Shown here in pieces: positions 18,058 to 25,125 of a stretch of 64,000 nucleotides of DNA. Position numbers and translations under genes: made by a program. The notes beneath the pieces are model-generated. The model saw only the letters and a list, made by a program, of their open reading frames with translations, made no database searches and was not told the DNA's origin. The stretch lies in assembly GCA_913030825.1 (NCBI GenBank), contig CAJWCU010000001.1, forward strand, positions 62,001 to 126,000, given 5' to 3'. This stretch comes from an uncultured Rhodospirillaceae bacterium (GTDB taxonomy: Bacteria; Pseudomonadota; Alphaproteobacteria; Rhodospirillales; Casp-alpha2). The first letter of the stretch is position 1, and each line of letters opens with the position of its first letter.

Positions 18058-20085
18058 ATGACCAAATCAGACAGCCGGCCCCGCGTCGCGGCGCTGGTCG
18101 GCCCATACTTGAGCGGGAAGACATCCCTCCTCGAAGAAATCCTAAGGCAATGTGGCGCCCTCGACCGCAAGGGATCGGTCAAGGACGGCAACATGGTGGG
18201 CGACGCCACGCCGGAAGCCCGCGCCCGGCAAATGACCACGGAAATGAACATCGCCAGCATCGATTACCTGGGCGATCCCTGGACCTTCATCGACTGTCCC
18301 GGCTCCCTCGACATGCTGCAGGACGCCCATAACGGCCTGCTGATCGCCGATGCCGCCGTGGTTGTCTGCGAGCCCGGGCGTGACCGGGCGTTGACCGTCG
18401 CCCCCATCCTCAAGTTCCTCGACCGCCATCAAATTCCGCACGTCATCTTCATCAACAAGATGGACACGGCCGAAGCCAGCGTCGCCGAAACTCTGGAAGC
18501 CCTGCAGGGGCTCTCGGACAGTCCCCTAGTCCTTCGGGAAATCCCGCTGCGCGACGGCGGCGAGGACGTCACAGGTCATGTCGATCTGGTGTCGGAGCGG
18601 GCCTTTCGATGGCAGGAAGGCAAGCCGTCGGAACTGATCGAATTGCCGGAAAGCGTCAAGGGCCGCGAGGAAGCGGCGCGCACGGAGCTGCTGGAAAGCC
18701 TGGCGGATTTCGACGATGCGCTGTTGGAACAGTTGTTGGAAGACGTGGTGCCGCAGACCGGCGACGTGTTCGAACATATGACCAAGGTGCTGCAGGACGC
18801 CGCCATGGTGCCGGTGTTCTTCGGCTCGGCCGAGCACGGCAACGGCGTGCGGCGCTTGTTGAAGGCCTTGCGCCACGAAGCGCCGGGGCCCGAGGTCACC
18901 GCCGAACGCCTGGGCGAGCCCGTTTCGGGGGAAGCGGCGGCGCGGGTCTTCAAGACGCTCCATGCGGGGCACGCCGGGAAGCTCTCGTTCGCCCGCGTCT
19001 GGACCGGCGAGATCGCCGACGGCATGACGACGTCTCAGGGCCGGGTCTCCGGCCTGTCTAAGGCGATGGGCCAGAAGATGGACAAGGTCGCGAAGGCCGG
19101 TCCCGGCGCGGTCGTCGCCCTGGGCCGGATGGAGGATGTGCAGACGGGCGATCTCGTCTCGGCCTCCGGCAATGCCCAGGGCATGGAATGGCCGGCGGCC
19201 CTGGCGCCGTTGTTCGCGCTCGCCGTCCATGCGGCGGACCGGAGCGACGAGGTCAAAATGTCCGGTGCGCTTGCCAAAATTATCGAGGAAGACCCCTCGA
19301 TCTCTCACGACAGCAATCCGGATACGGGGGAAATGCTGCTATGGGGCCAGGGCGAAATGCATTTGATGATCGCCCTCGACAAAATGCAGAGCAAGTTCAA
19401 CGTCGAGGTCAAAAGCGACCGGCCGCAGGTGCCGTATAAGGAGACGATCCGTAAGTCGACCAGCCAGCATTCCCGGCACAAAAAGCAGTCGGGCGGGCAT
19501 GGTGAATTCGGCGACGTGCATCTGGATATCAAGCCGCTGGGGCGGGGCGAAGGCTTCGCCTTCGGCGACACCATCACCGGCGGCGCCGTGCCGAAACAGT
19601 ACATTCCGGCCGTCGAAGCCGGGGTGCGAGAGTATCTTTCGCGGGGACCGTTGGGCTTTCCCGTGGTCGATATCTCGGTGACGCTCACCGACGGTCAGCA
19701 CCACAATGTGGACTCGTCGGACATGGCCTTCCGCAAGGCCGCCCAGCAGGCCATGCGCGAAGGCATGCCCAACTGTCAGCCGGTGTTGCTGGAGCCCGTC
19801 TGCAAGGTCGCGGTCTCGCTGCCTGCCGAATTCACGTCGCGGATTCAGCGCCTGGCGGCGGGGCGCCGCGGCCAGATCATGGGCTTCGAAAACAAGCCCG
19901 GCTGGGACGGTTGGGACGAGGTCGAGGTGCAATTGCCGCAATCGGAAATGCACGACTTGGTGGTTGAACTGCGCTCCATGACCATGGGCGTCGGAACCTT
20001 TGAATGGGAATTCGACCACCTGCAGGAACTGCAAGGCAAGGAAGCGGACCAAGTGGTCGCCATGCGGGCCCAGGCGGCGGAATAG
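18058..20085 (+). CDS. Elongation factor G-like translational GTPase
   Basis: The 675-residue protein has the EF-G domain layout: GTPase domain (about 1-270), domain II (about 300-380), then domains III, IV and V, ending in the QEL-type C-terminus. The P-loop GPYLSGKT is at 15-22 and NKMD at 133-136. Two features differ from translocating EF-G. The G3 motif reads DCPGSLD at 79-85, with Ser83 where the catalytic His sits, and the switch I segment lacks the RGIT motif. It is therefore a paralogue (EF-G2/FusA2-like) rather than the housekeeping factor, possibly with low GTPase or another role. The start at 18058 has GGGAGG 5 bases upstream. Confidence 0.88.
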   Translation: MTKSDSRPRVAALVGPYLSGKTSLLEEILRQCGALDRKGSVKDGNMVGDATPEARARQMTTEMNIASIDYLGDPWTFIDCPGSLDMLQDAHNGLLIADAAVVVCEPGRDRALTVAPILKFLDRHQIPHVIFINKMDTAEASVAETLEALQGLSDSPLVLREIPLRDGGEDVTGHVDLVSERAFRWQEGKPSELIELPESVKGREEAARTELLESLADFDDALLEQLLEDVVPQTGDVFEHMTKVLQDAAMVPVFFGSAEHGNGVRRLLKALRHEAPGPEVTAERLGEPVSGEAAARVFKTLHAGHAGKLSFARVWTGEIADGMTTSQGRVSGLSKAMGQKMDKVAKAGPGAVVALGRMEDVQTGDLVSASGNAQGMEWPAALAPLFALAVHAADRSDEVKMSGALAKIIEEDPSISHDSNPDTGEMLLWGQGEMHLMIALDKMQSKFNVEVKSDRPQVPYKETIRKSTSQHSRHKKQSGGHGEFGDVHLDIKPLGRGEGFAFGDTITGGAVPKQYIPAVEAGVREYLSRGPLGFPVVDISVTLTDGQHHNVDSSDMAFRKAAQQAMREGMPNCQPVLLEPVCKVAVSLPAEFTSRIQRLAAGRRGQIMGFENKPGWDGWDEVEVQLPQSEMHDLVVELRSMTMGVGTFEWEFDHLQELQGKEADQVVAMRAQAAE

Positions 20086-20124
20086 TCAGCCCCGCAGGAC
20101 GGGCCGGCCCGGTACGTTCTCTCC

Positions 20125-20158
20125 AAAAAAAAACGGCTGGAACCAAAGGTTCCAGCCG
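20125..20158 (-). terminator. Strong intrinsic terminator (minus strand)
   Basis: On the minus strand, CGGCTGGAACC and GGTTCCAGCCG (20158-20148 and 20144-20134) form an 11-bp perfect stem with a 3-base loop. Nine T residues (20133-20125) follow immediately. On the plus strand the same hairpin is followed by AGTTTGAC, a poor tail, so it serves minus-strand RNA first. The nearest minus-strand coding sequence (LysR) ends 328 bases upstream, which argues for a separate short transcript ending here. Confidence 0.85.
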
Positions 20159-20318
20159 AGTTTGACAGGGAGGCTTCACGTCTGGGAGACGCAGGGGCCG
20201 CTACCTGGGGGGCCAGGGGGCGGTCCCGATGCCGGATAACCTCCGGCGGGGTGGCCCATTCGGGCCAGAAACTCTGGTGTCGCGCTGTCCGCTGCACTGC
20301 GTCATCAACGCGACACGG
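20125..20318 (-). ncRNA. Candidate structured small RNA
   Basis: This gene-free stretch, read on the minus strand, folds into an ordered set of perfect stems. They are GTGTCGCG/CGCGACAC (20316-20309 with 20284-20277), an enclosing stem GAGTTT/AAACTC (20274-20269 with 20163-20158), then inside it TGGCCC/GGGCCA (20267-20252), GCCGGA/TCCGGC (20247-20231), CCTGG/CCAGG (20217-20204) and CGTCT/AGACG (20191-20179). After the last comes an unpaired CCTCCCTG, which resembles the anti-Shine-Dalgarno segments of alphaproteobacterial sRNAs, and then the strong terminator. A TATATAAC element lies just upstream of the first stem. I do not recognise the family, and 6S RNA cannot be excluded. Enclosing-stem bases at 20158 are shared with the terminator stem. 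Existence is inferred from sequence only. Confidence 0.55.
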
Positions 20319-20349
20319 GTTATATATGTGCACCTGCGTGGTATACCAC
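20319..20349 (-). promoter_or_regulatory. Candidate promoter with GGTATACC palindrome
   Basis: On the minus strand, TATATAAC (20326-20319) is a plausible -10 element for the small RNA. The -35 position, 17 bases further upstream, falls on the perfect 12-base palindrome GTGGTATACCAC (20338-20349). The -35 itself (GTGGTA) is weak. The palindrome resembles the TGGTATACCA-type operators of FadR-class GntR regulators, so activation or repression at this site is plausible. Confidence 0.4.
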
Positions 20350-20485
20350 TCATAAACGTGCATTCCTGATATGCGTTTTGCGCATGGCTTAGGGTTTGCC
20401 CTGCGTTTATTGCAATCAGATGACACCTAAAGGTTGTCTGCCGTCCGTGAAAGCGCGGATTGGGGGGGCTTTCAGGTCGTTCGGC

Positions 20486-21376
20486 TTAGAACTGATCGGG
20501 GTTCAGGCGGCTGACCAGGAAATCGCGGAACACGACGATGCGCTTCGAATTGCGCAATTCCTCGGGATAGACGAAATAGGCCTCGATCGAGGGGCCGCGC
20601 AGTTCCGGCAGGACTTCCTTCAGGTTGGTCGCCTCTCGGCTCATGTAATCGGGTAGGGCCCCGATGCCCAGGCCGGATTGCACGGCACGATAAATGCCGT
20701 AGATCGAATTGACCCGCAGCACCGGCGTGCGTGTCGTCCCCGGCTTGGCCCCGGCGGACAGCAGCCAATTCAGGTTTTCCACGGGCGGGCGGGCGTCGTC
20801 GCCGTAGACGACCAAGTCGTGGTCGTCCAGGTCCTTGGGTTTCGCCGGCGTGCCGTGGGCCTTCAGATATTCGGCCGAGGAAAAGACATGGTAGTGCATG
20901 GTCATCAGGTAGCGCTGGATCAGGTCCGGCTGCTTCGGCGGGGCCAAGCGGATCGCCACATCGGCCTGGCGCATGCCCAGGTCCAATTCCGTATCGGCGA
21001 GGATCAGCGTGATGTCGATATCGGGATACAAGGTCTTGAACTCGCGCATGCGCGGCGTCAGCCAGATCGATCCGAAGGCGACCGTGGTCGTCACTTTCAA
21101 GGATCCCTGAGCGGAATCCTTGTAATCCGCGATCTGGGCCTCGGTCATGGCCAGCTTGGCGAAGACGTCGTGCGCCGTGCGGAACAGCAATTCGCCCTGT
21201 TCCGTCAGGATCAGGCCCCGCGCGTGGCGGTGGAACAACGGTACCTTGAGGCTTTCTTCAAGCGCCGAGACCTGGCGGCTCACGGCGGATTGACTGAGGT
21301 GCAGCTCCTCGCCCGCATGGGTGAAACTGCCCGCCTCGGCGACGGCGTGAAAGACGCGTAGTTTGTCCCAATCCAT
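20486..21376 (-). CDS. LysR-family transcriptional regulator
   Basis: The 296-residue protein has the N-terminal LysR winged helix (residues 1-62, with MDWDKLRVFHAVAEAGSFTH and LHLSQSAVSRQVSALEESL) and a C-terminal periplasmic-binding-like effector domain (about 90-290). It lies 80 bases downstream of trxB in the same orientation, an arrangement seen in other alphaproteobacteria, and is probably co-transcribed with trxB. No divergent target gene is present, so its regulon cannot be inferred from position. About 330 bases with no gene follow before the terminator at 20125-20158. Confidence 0.9.
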   Translation of the reverse strand: MDWDKLRVFHAVAEAGSFTHAGEELHLSQSAVSRQVSALEESLKVPLFHRHARGLILTEQGELLFRTAHDVFAKLAMTEAQIADYKDSAQGSLKVTTTVAFGSIWLTPRMREFKTLYPDIDITLILADTELDLGMRQADVAIRLAPPKQPDLIQRYLMTMHYHVFSSAEYLKAHGTPAKPKDLDDHDLVVYGDDARPPVENLNWLLSAGAKPGTTRTPVLRVNSIYGIYRAVQSGLGIGALPDYMSREATNLKEVLPELRGPSIEAYFVYPEELRNSKRIVVFRDFLVSRLNPDQF

Positions 21377-21456
21377 GGGAAGCCCCCTGGGGCCTTGCCC
21401 CCGATCGGCCCGGCCCGGTTTTTCTCGGAGCGAGCCTTTCTGCCTTTGGTCGCGGT

Positions 21457-22434
21457 CTATTCGGCGGCGGCCTGCGTCGCGTCCATCGCCGCCAGGAAGT
21501 GTTCGGCCTCCAGCGCCGCCATGCAGCCCGTGCCAGCGGCGGTCACGGCCTGACGGAAGACCTTGTCCTGCACGTCGCCGGCGGCATAGACGCCGTCGAT
21601 GTTGGTCTTGGTGCTGTCCGGCTTGGTGATGAGATAGCCTTCGTCGTCCATGGTCAGCTGGCCCTGGAACAGCTTGGTGTTCGGATCGTGGCCGATGGCG
21701 ATGAACACGCCGTCGACGGCACGTTCCGTGACCTCGCCGGTCTTCGCATTCTTCAACTTCATACCGGTGACACCGGCGCCGCCTTCGGCGCCGAGGACTT
21801 CGTCAAGCACGGTGTCCCACAGAACCTCGACCTTGTCGTTCTTGAACAGGCGGTCCTGCATGATCTTCTCGGCGCGCAGCTCGTCCCGGCGGTGAACCAG
21901 CGTCACCTTGGATGCGAAATTGGTCAGGAACAGGGCCTCTTCCACGGCCGTGTTGCCGCCGCCGATCACGGCGACTTCCTTGCCCCGGTAGAAGAAGCCG
22001 TCGCAAGTCGCGCAGGCCGACACGCCGAAGCCCATGAATTTCTCTTCCGACGGCAGGCCCAGCCAGCGGGCGGAAGCGCCCGTCGCGATGACCACCGTGT
22101 CGCCGGTGTAAACGGTGCCGCTGTCGCCCACGGCGCGGAACGGCCGCACGTTCAGGTCGACTTCCATGATCGTGTCCTCGACCATGTCCGTACCGACGTT
22201 CTTGGCCTGCTCGTACATCTGTTCCATCAGCCAGGGGCCCTGGATCGGTTCGGCGAACCCGGGAAAGTTCTCGACTTCCGTGGTGATCGTCAACTGACCG
22301 CCCGGTTGCAGCCCGCGCACCAGCAGCGGCTCCAGATTGGCGCGCGCGGCATAGACGGCGGCCGTGTATCCGGCGGCACCGGAGCCGATGATCAGGACTT
22401 TGGAATGGCGGGTGGCGTCGGCAGAATTGGGCAT
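21457..22434 (-). CDS. trxB: Thioredoxin-disulfide reductase
   Basis: This cytoplasmic flavoprotein reduces thioredoxin with NADPH. The 325-residue protein has the FAD motif GSGAAG at 17-22, the redox-active CATC at 141-144, the NADPH motif GGGNTA just after it, and the C-terminal FAD segment GVYAAGDVQDKVFRQAVTAA. The start is the ATG at 22434, supported by AAGGAA 8 bases upstream; an open frame continues upstream but lacks a site. It is divergent from the Lrp-type gene across 270 bases. Confidence 0.95.
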   Translation of the reverse strand: MPNSADATRHSKVLIIGSGAAGYTAAVYAARANLEPLLVRGLQPGGQLTITTEVENFPGFAEPIQGPWLMEQMYEQAKNVGTDMVEDTIMEVDLNVRPFRAVGDSGTVYTGDTVVIATGASARWLGLPSEEKFMGFGVSACATCDGFFYRGKEVAVIGGGNTAVEEALFLTNFASKVTLVHRRDELRAEKIMQDRLFKNDKVEVLWDTVLDEVLGAEGGAGVTGMKLKNAKTGEVTERAVDGVFIAIGHDPNTKLFQGQLTMDDEGYLITKPDSTKTNIDGVYAAGDVQDKVFRQAVTAAGTGCMAALEAEHFLAAMDATQAAAE

Positions 22435-22650
22435 GTCGGGATTCCTTGAAGAAACGCGGATACGAAGAGGCTCCAGGTGACGTCTGCCCAGGGTCACGTC
22501 GAGAGCGCCTAACATAAGAGGGCCCCGCGCCGGGCGCAAGCGTCGGGACCCCGTGAATTCGCGTTGAAAGACCGTGCGGAATAGCTTTGGCGCGGGCCCG
22601 CGATGGCGGGTTTCCGCCGCTCCCGTGACGGGGCTTTCCCCGGGGGGCGT

Positions 22651-22661
22651 TATAATATAAT
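22651..22661 (+). promoter_or_regulatory. Candidate -10 region for the Lrp-type gene
   Basis: Two overlapping TATAAT hexamers (22651-22656 and 22656-22661) stand out in a GC-rich setting, 44-54 bases upstream of the Lrp-type start. I see no clear -35 box at the normal distance; GTGACG at 22625 is 20 bases away. Lrp-type regulators often bind their own promoter. Confidence 0.45.
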
Positions 22662-22704
22662 TTCGCAACAAAATTTCGCCCAGCACGGGGAAGGGGAAAG
22701 CTTC

Positions 22705-23202
22705 ATGCAACGCGTGAAACTGGACAAGATTGACCGGCGTATCCTGCGCGACCTGCAGGCCGACGGCCGCATGACCAATGTGGAGTTGTCGAAACGCGCC
22801 GGAATTTCGGCGCCGCCCTGCCTGCGCCGGGTGCGTGCGCTGGAGGAAGCGGGGTTCATCCGCGGCTATCATGCGGACCTGGAGCCCAAGATGCTGGGCT
22901 ACAACGTCACCGTCTTCGCCCAGGTCGGCCTCAATTCCCAGGCCGAACACGACCTGGACGCCTTCGAGGACGCCGTCCGCGCCTGGCCCCAGGTGCGCGA
23001 ATGCCACATGCTGGCCGGCGAGACGGATTTCCTGTTGAAGGTCGTGGCTGCCGATTGGGACGCCTATCAGGATTTCCTGACGACCAAACTGACCGCCGCA
23101 CCCAACGTCAGCCACGTCAAATCGGCGCTGTCGATCCGCGCCTCCAAGGCGCAGCCGGGCGTGCCCGTCGATGTCGACGTGCCCGACGAGGAAGCGGTCT
23201 AG
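22705..23202 (+). CDS. Lrp/AsnC-family transcriptional regulator
   Basis: The 165-residue protein has the N-terminal helix-turn-helix (KIDRRILRDLQADGRMTNVE, then RAGISAPPCLRRVRALEEAG) and the C-terminal RAM ligand-binding domain (about 75-150, with ECHMLAGETDFLLKVVAADW). The Cys-containing SAPPCLRRV variant is typical of one alphaproteobacterial Lrp group. The start at 22705 has AAGGGGA upstream. It is divergent from trxB, a conserved pairing, but a functional link to thioredoxin reductase is not established. The last 20 residues are acidic and probably disordered. Confidence 0.92.
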   Translation: MQRVKLDKIDRRILRDLQADGRMTNVELSKRAGISAPPCLRRVRALEEAGFIRGYHADLEPKMLGYNVTVFAQVGLNSQAEHDLDAFEDAVRAWPQVRECHMLAGETDFLLKVVAADWDAYQDFLTTKLTAAPNVSHVKSALSIRASKAQPGVPVDVDVPDEEAV

Positions 23203-23215
23203 CTTCTCTTTTCGA

Positions 23216-24295
23216 TTACAGGTCCAGCCGGTAGCGGGCCCGCACGCCCTCGGCCCAGGTCATGCCATGGCCGGGCGCATCGGGCATCGTCATTGCGCCG
23301 TTCACCGTTTTTGCCTGAATGTCGAACAGCGGCTCCAGCAGGGGAAAATCCTCCAGCCAGGTCACGTTCGGTTGGGTTGATGCCAGGTGCACGAACAACG
23401 ACGGCAGAAAATGCGGCGCTATCGAGATGCCGAAATTCTCCGCCGTGCGCGCTGCCGCCAGGCAGGGCGTCATCCCGCCCATCATCGCCAGGTCCGGCTG
23501 CAGGATATGAAGGCCACCCGAGGTCAGGTAGGGCATGATCTCGGCCACGCCCTGAAGGTGTTCGCCCGTCGCAACGGCCGTCCCCGTGGCCGTCGCGGCC
23601 AGGCGGGCATAGGCCGTCGTGTCCGCCGCCGGCATCGGTTCCTCCAGCCAGAGACAGCCTGCATCGGCACAGGCGGCCAGCAGGTTCATGGCGCCTGCCA
23701 GGTCGCATTTCTCGTTTACGTCGGCCATCAGGCGGATGTGGTCCGGCAGAGCGTTGCGCACGGCCTTCATCTTCGCGCCGTCCGCAGCGCCGCCGGACAG
23801 GCGCGGCTTGACCCCCGCAAATCCTCGATCCACATGTGCCAGGGCAATGTCGCGGGTTTCTTCCGGCCCATGATCGGGCCGGTAGCCGCCGGACCCATAG
23901 ACGGGCATCGACCGCGCGGCACCCCCCATGGCGATGCCGAGCGGTACATTCAGGCGCTTGGCAAGCAGGTCCCAGGCCGCGACGTCAATCGCCGCCATGG
24001 CCAGATTATGCGCCCCCCGGCCGATCCGATTGAGCGCCGCCGCCATGTGCCGCCAGAGGGCTTCGGGCGTGTCGGCCCGCTGTCCCACGACGCGAGGTTC
24101 TAGAAGGTCCCGCGCGGCGGCCAGGACGACAGCCGAGCCGCCGCGGATACAATAGCTGAACCCCGTGCCGGTGGCCCCGTCGCTGTCGGTCAGGTCGACT
24201 GCAAGCACGTCGATCTGCGCGACGCCGGACCCGCCGACGGGCCGGTCCAGGGGAAGGCGAAGCAGTTCAGCCGTGGCGTTGGTGATCGTCGTCAT
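23216..24295 (-). CDS. Enolase-superfamily enzyme (mandelate racemase / muconate lactonizing type)
   Basis: The 359-residue protein has the N-terminal capping domain and C-terminal barrel of the MR/MLE family. By position, Mg2+ ligands are D192 (ADVNEK), E218 (LEEP) and E245 (GEHLQG), and the D268/H295 dyad (LQPDLAM, APHF) is present as in the mandelate racemase subgroup. The usual KxK is K163-P-R165, so the second catalytic Lys is replaced by Arg. It probably dehydrates or epimerises a hydroxy-acid or sugar acid; the substrate is unknown. Its start overlaps the Sel1 gene stop by 3-4 bases, so the genes are coupled. Confidence 0.86.
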   Translation of the reverse strand: MTTITNATAELLRLPLDRPVGGSGVAQIDVLAVDLTDSDGATGTGFSYCIRGGSAVVLAAARDLLEPRVVGQRADTPEALWRHMAAALNRIGRGAHNLAMAAIDVAAWDLLAKRLNVPLGIAMGGAARSMPVYGSGGYRPDHGPEETRDIALAHVDRGFAGVKPRLSGGAADGAKMKAVRNALPDHIRLMADVNEKCDLAGAMNLLAACADAGCLWLEEPMPAADTTAYARLAATATGTAVATGEHLQGVAEIMPYLTSGGLHILQPDLAMMGGMTPCLAAARTAENFGISIAPHFLPSLFVHLASTQPNVTWLEDFPLLEPLFDIQAKTVNGAMTMPDAPGHGMTWAEGVRARYRLDL

Positions 24296-25125
24296 TTGGC
24301 CATGTCGTCCAATATCTGTTGCGCGATTTCCGATCCCAGCGCCTTGGCGCGGGTGATGGCGACCATGCCCTGGCTCCGGCTGGGCTCGGTCCCCCGGCCG
24401 TCGAGATATGCGCGGCCAACCATGGCCAGGGCGTCCGCATGCCCTTGTTCGGCGGCTTTCTTGTACCAGGCGAAGGCGGCTTTGGGGTCGGCTTTCACAC
24501 CGTCCCCCTGGTCCAGCCTGCGGGCAATTTCAAATTGCGCCGCACCATGCCCCCGATCGGCGGCGCGGCGGAACGCGGCGGCCGCCACTTCGGGCAGGCG
24601 CGGCACGCCATGGCCCCGGGCGAACGAACCGCCAATCCGGAAATAGGCCGTCGCTTCGTCGATGGATTGGGATTTGGCTTCCGCCGCGACCAGATCGTCC
24701 AGGCCGTCCAGCGCCTTCACCGCGACGGCCTGCTTCATTTCCTGGGCCCGGGGTTGCCCCCGCGCCGCCGCCCGCGACAACAGCCGGTAGCCCTTCACCG
24801 CGTCCTGCTCGACCCCCACGCCACGCATGTAGAACCAGCCGAGCATCGTGGTCGCGTACAAATGCCCCTGATCGGCGGCCCGCCCGTACCAATCGGCGGC
24901 GGCGTCCAGGTCCGCCTCCGTGCCCTGGCCGCGCGCGTACATCCCGGCGATCAGGGCCTGGGCCTCGGCGTCACCCGCTTCGGCGGCCGGGGTTAGTTCT
25001 GAAAAGGCGGTGGTGAAATCACCGCTGTTATAGGCGGTCTGGGCTTCGAGCAATCCGGCATGACCGGTTGCCGGTACGGCGAACCAAATCCATGCCGCGA
25101 GACAAAGGTGGCGCCACGTCATCAT
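24292..25125 (-). CDS. Sel1-repeat exported protein
   Basis: The protein of 277 residues has a signal peptide (residues 1-21, ending GHA) and a solenoid of Sel1-like repeats: AEAQALIAGMYARGQG, ATTMLGWFYMRGVGVEQD, AQFEIARRLDQGDGVKADPK and DALAMVGRAYLDGRGTEPS. Such repeats mediate protein contacts, here in the periplasm. The start is the ATG at 25125, or the next one at 25122, inside the stop of the upstream TPR gene, and the stop overlaps the enolase-superfamily gene. Three genes with ATGA-type junctions therefore form one tight operon. No specific function can be named. Confidence 0.83.
   Translation of the reverse strand: MMTWRHLCLAAWIWFAVPATGHAGLLEAQTAYNSGDFTTAFSELTPAAEAGDAEAQALIAGMYARGQGTEADLDAAADWYGRAADQGHLYATTMLGWFYMRGVGVEQDAVKGYRLLSRAAARGQPRAQEMKQAVAVKALDGLDDLVAAEAKSQSIDEATAYFRIGGSFARGHGVPRLPEVAAAAFRRAADRGHGAAQFEIARRLDQGDGVKADPKAAFAWYKKAAEQGHADALAMVGRAYLDGRGTEPSRSQGMVAITRAKALGSEIAQQILDDMAK

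Noticed and set aside
20134-20158. Terminator of the EF-G-like gene on the plus strand
   Set aside because: The hairpin lies 49 bases after the stop, but on the plus strand it lacks a T-run; the T9 tail is on the minus strand. It may help but is not primarily a plus-strand terminator.
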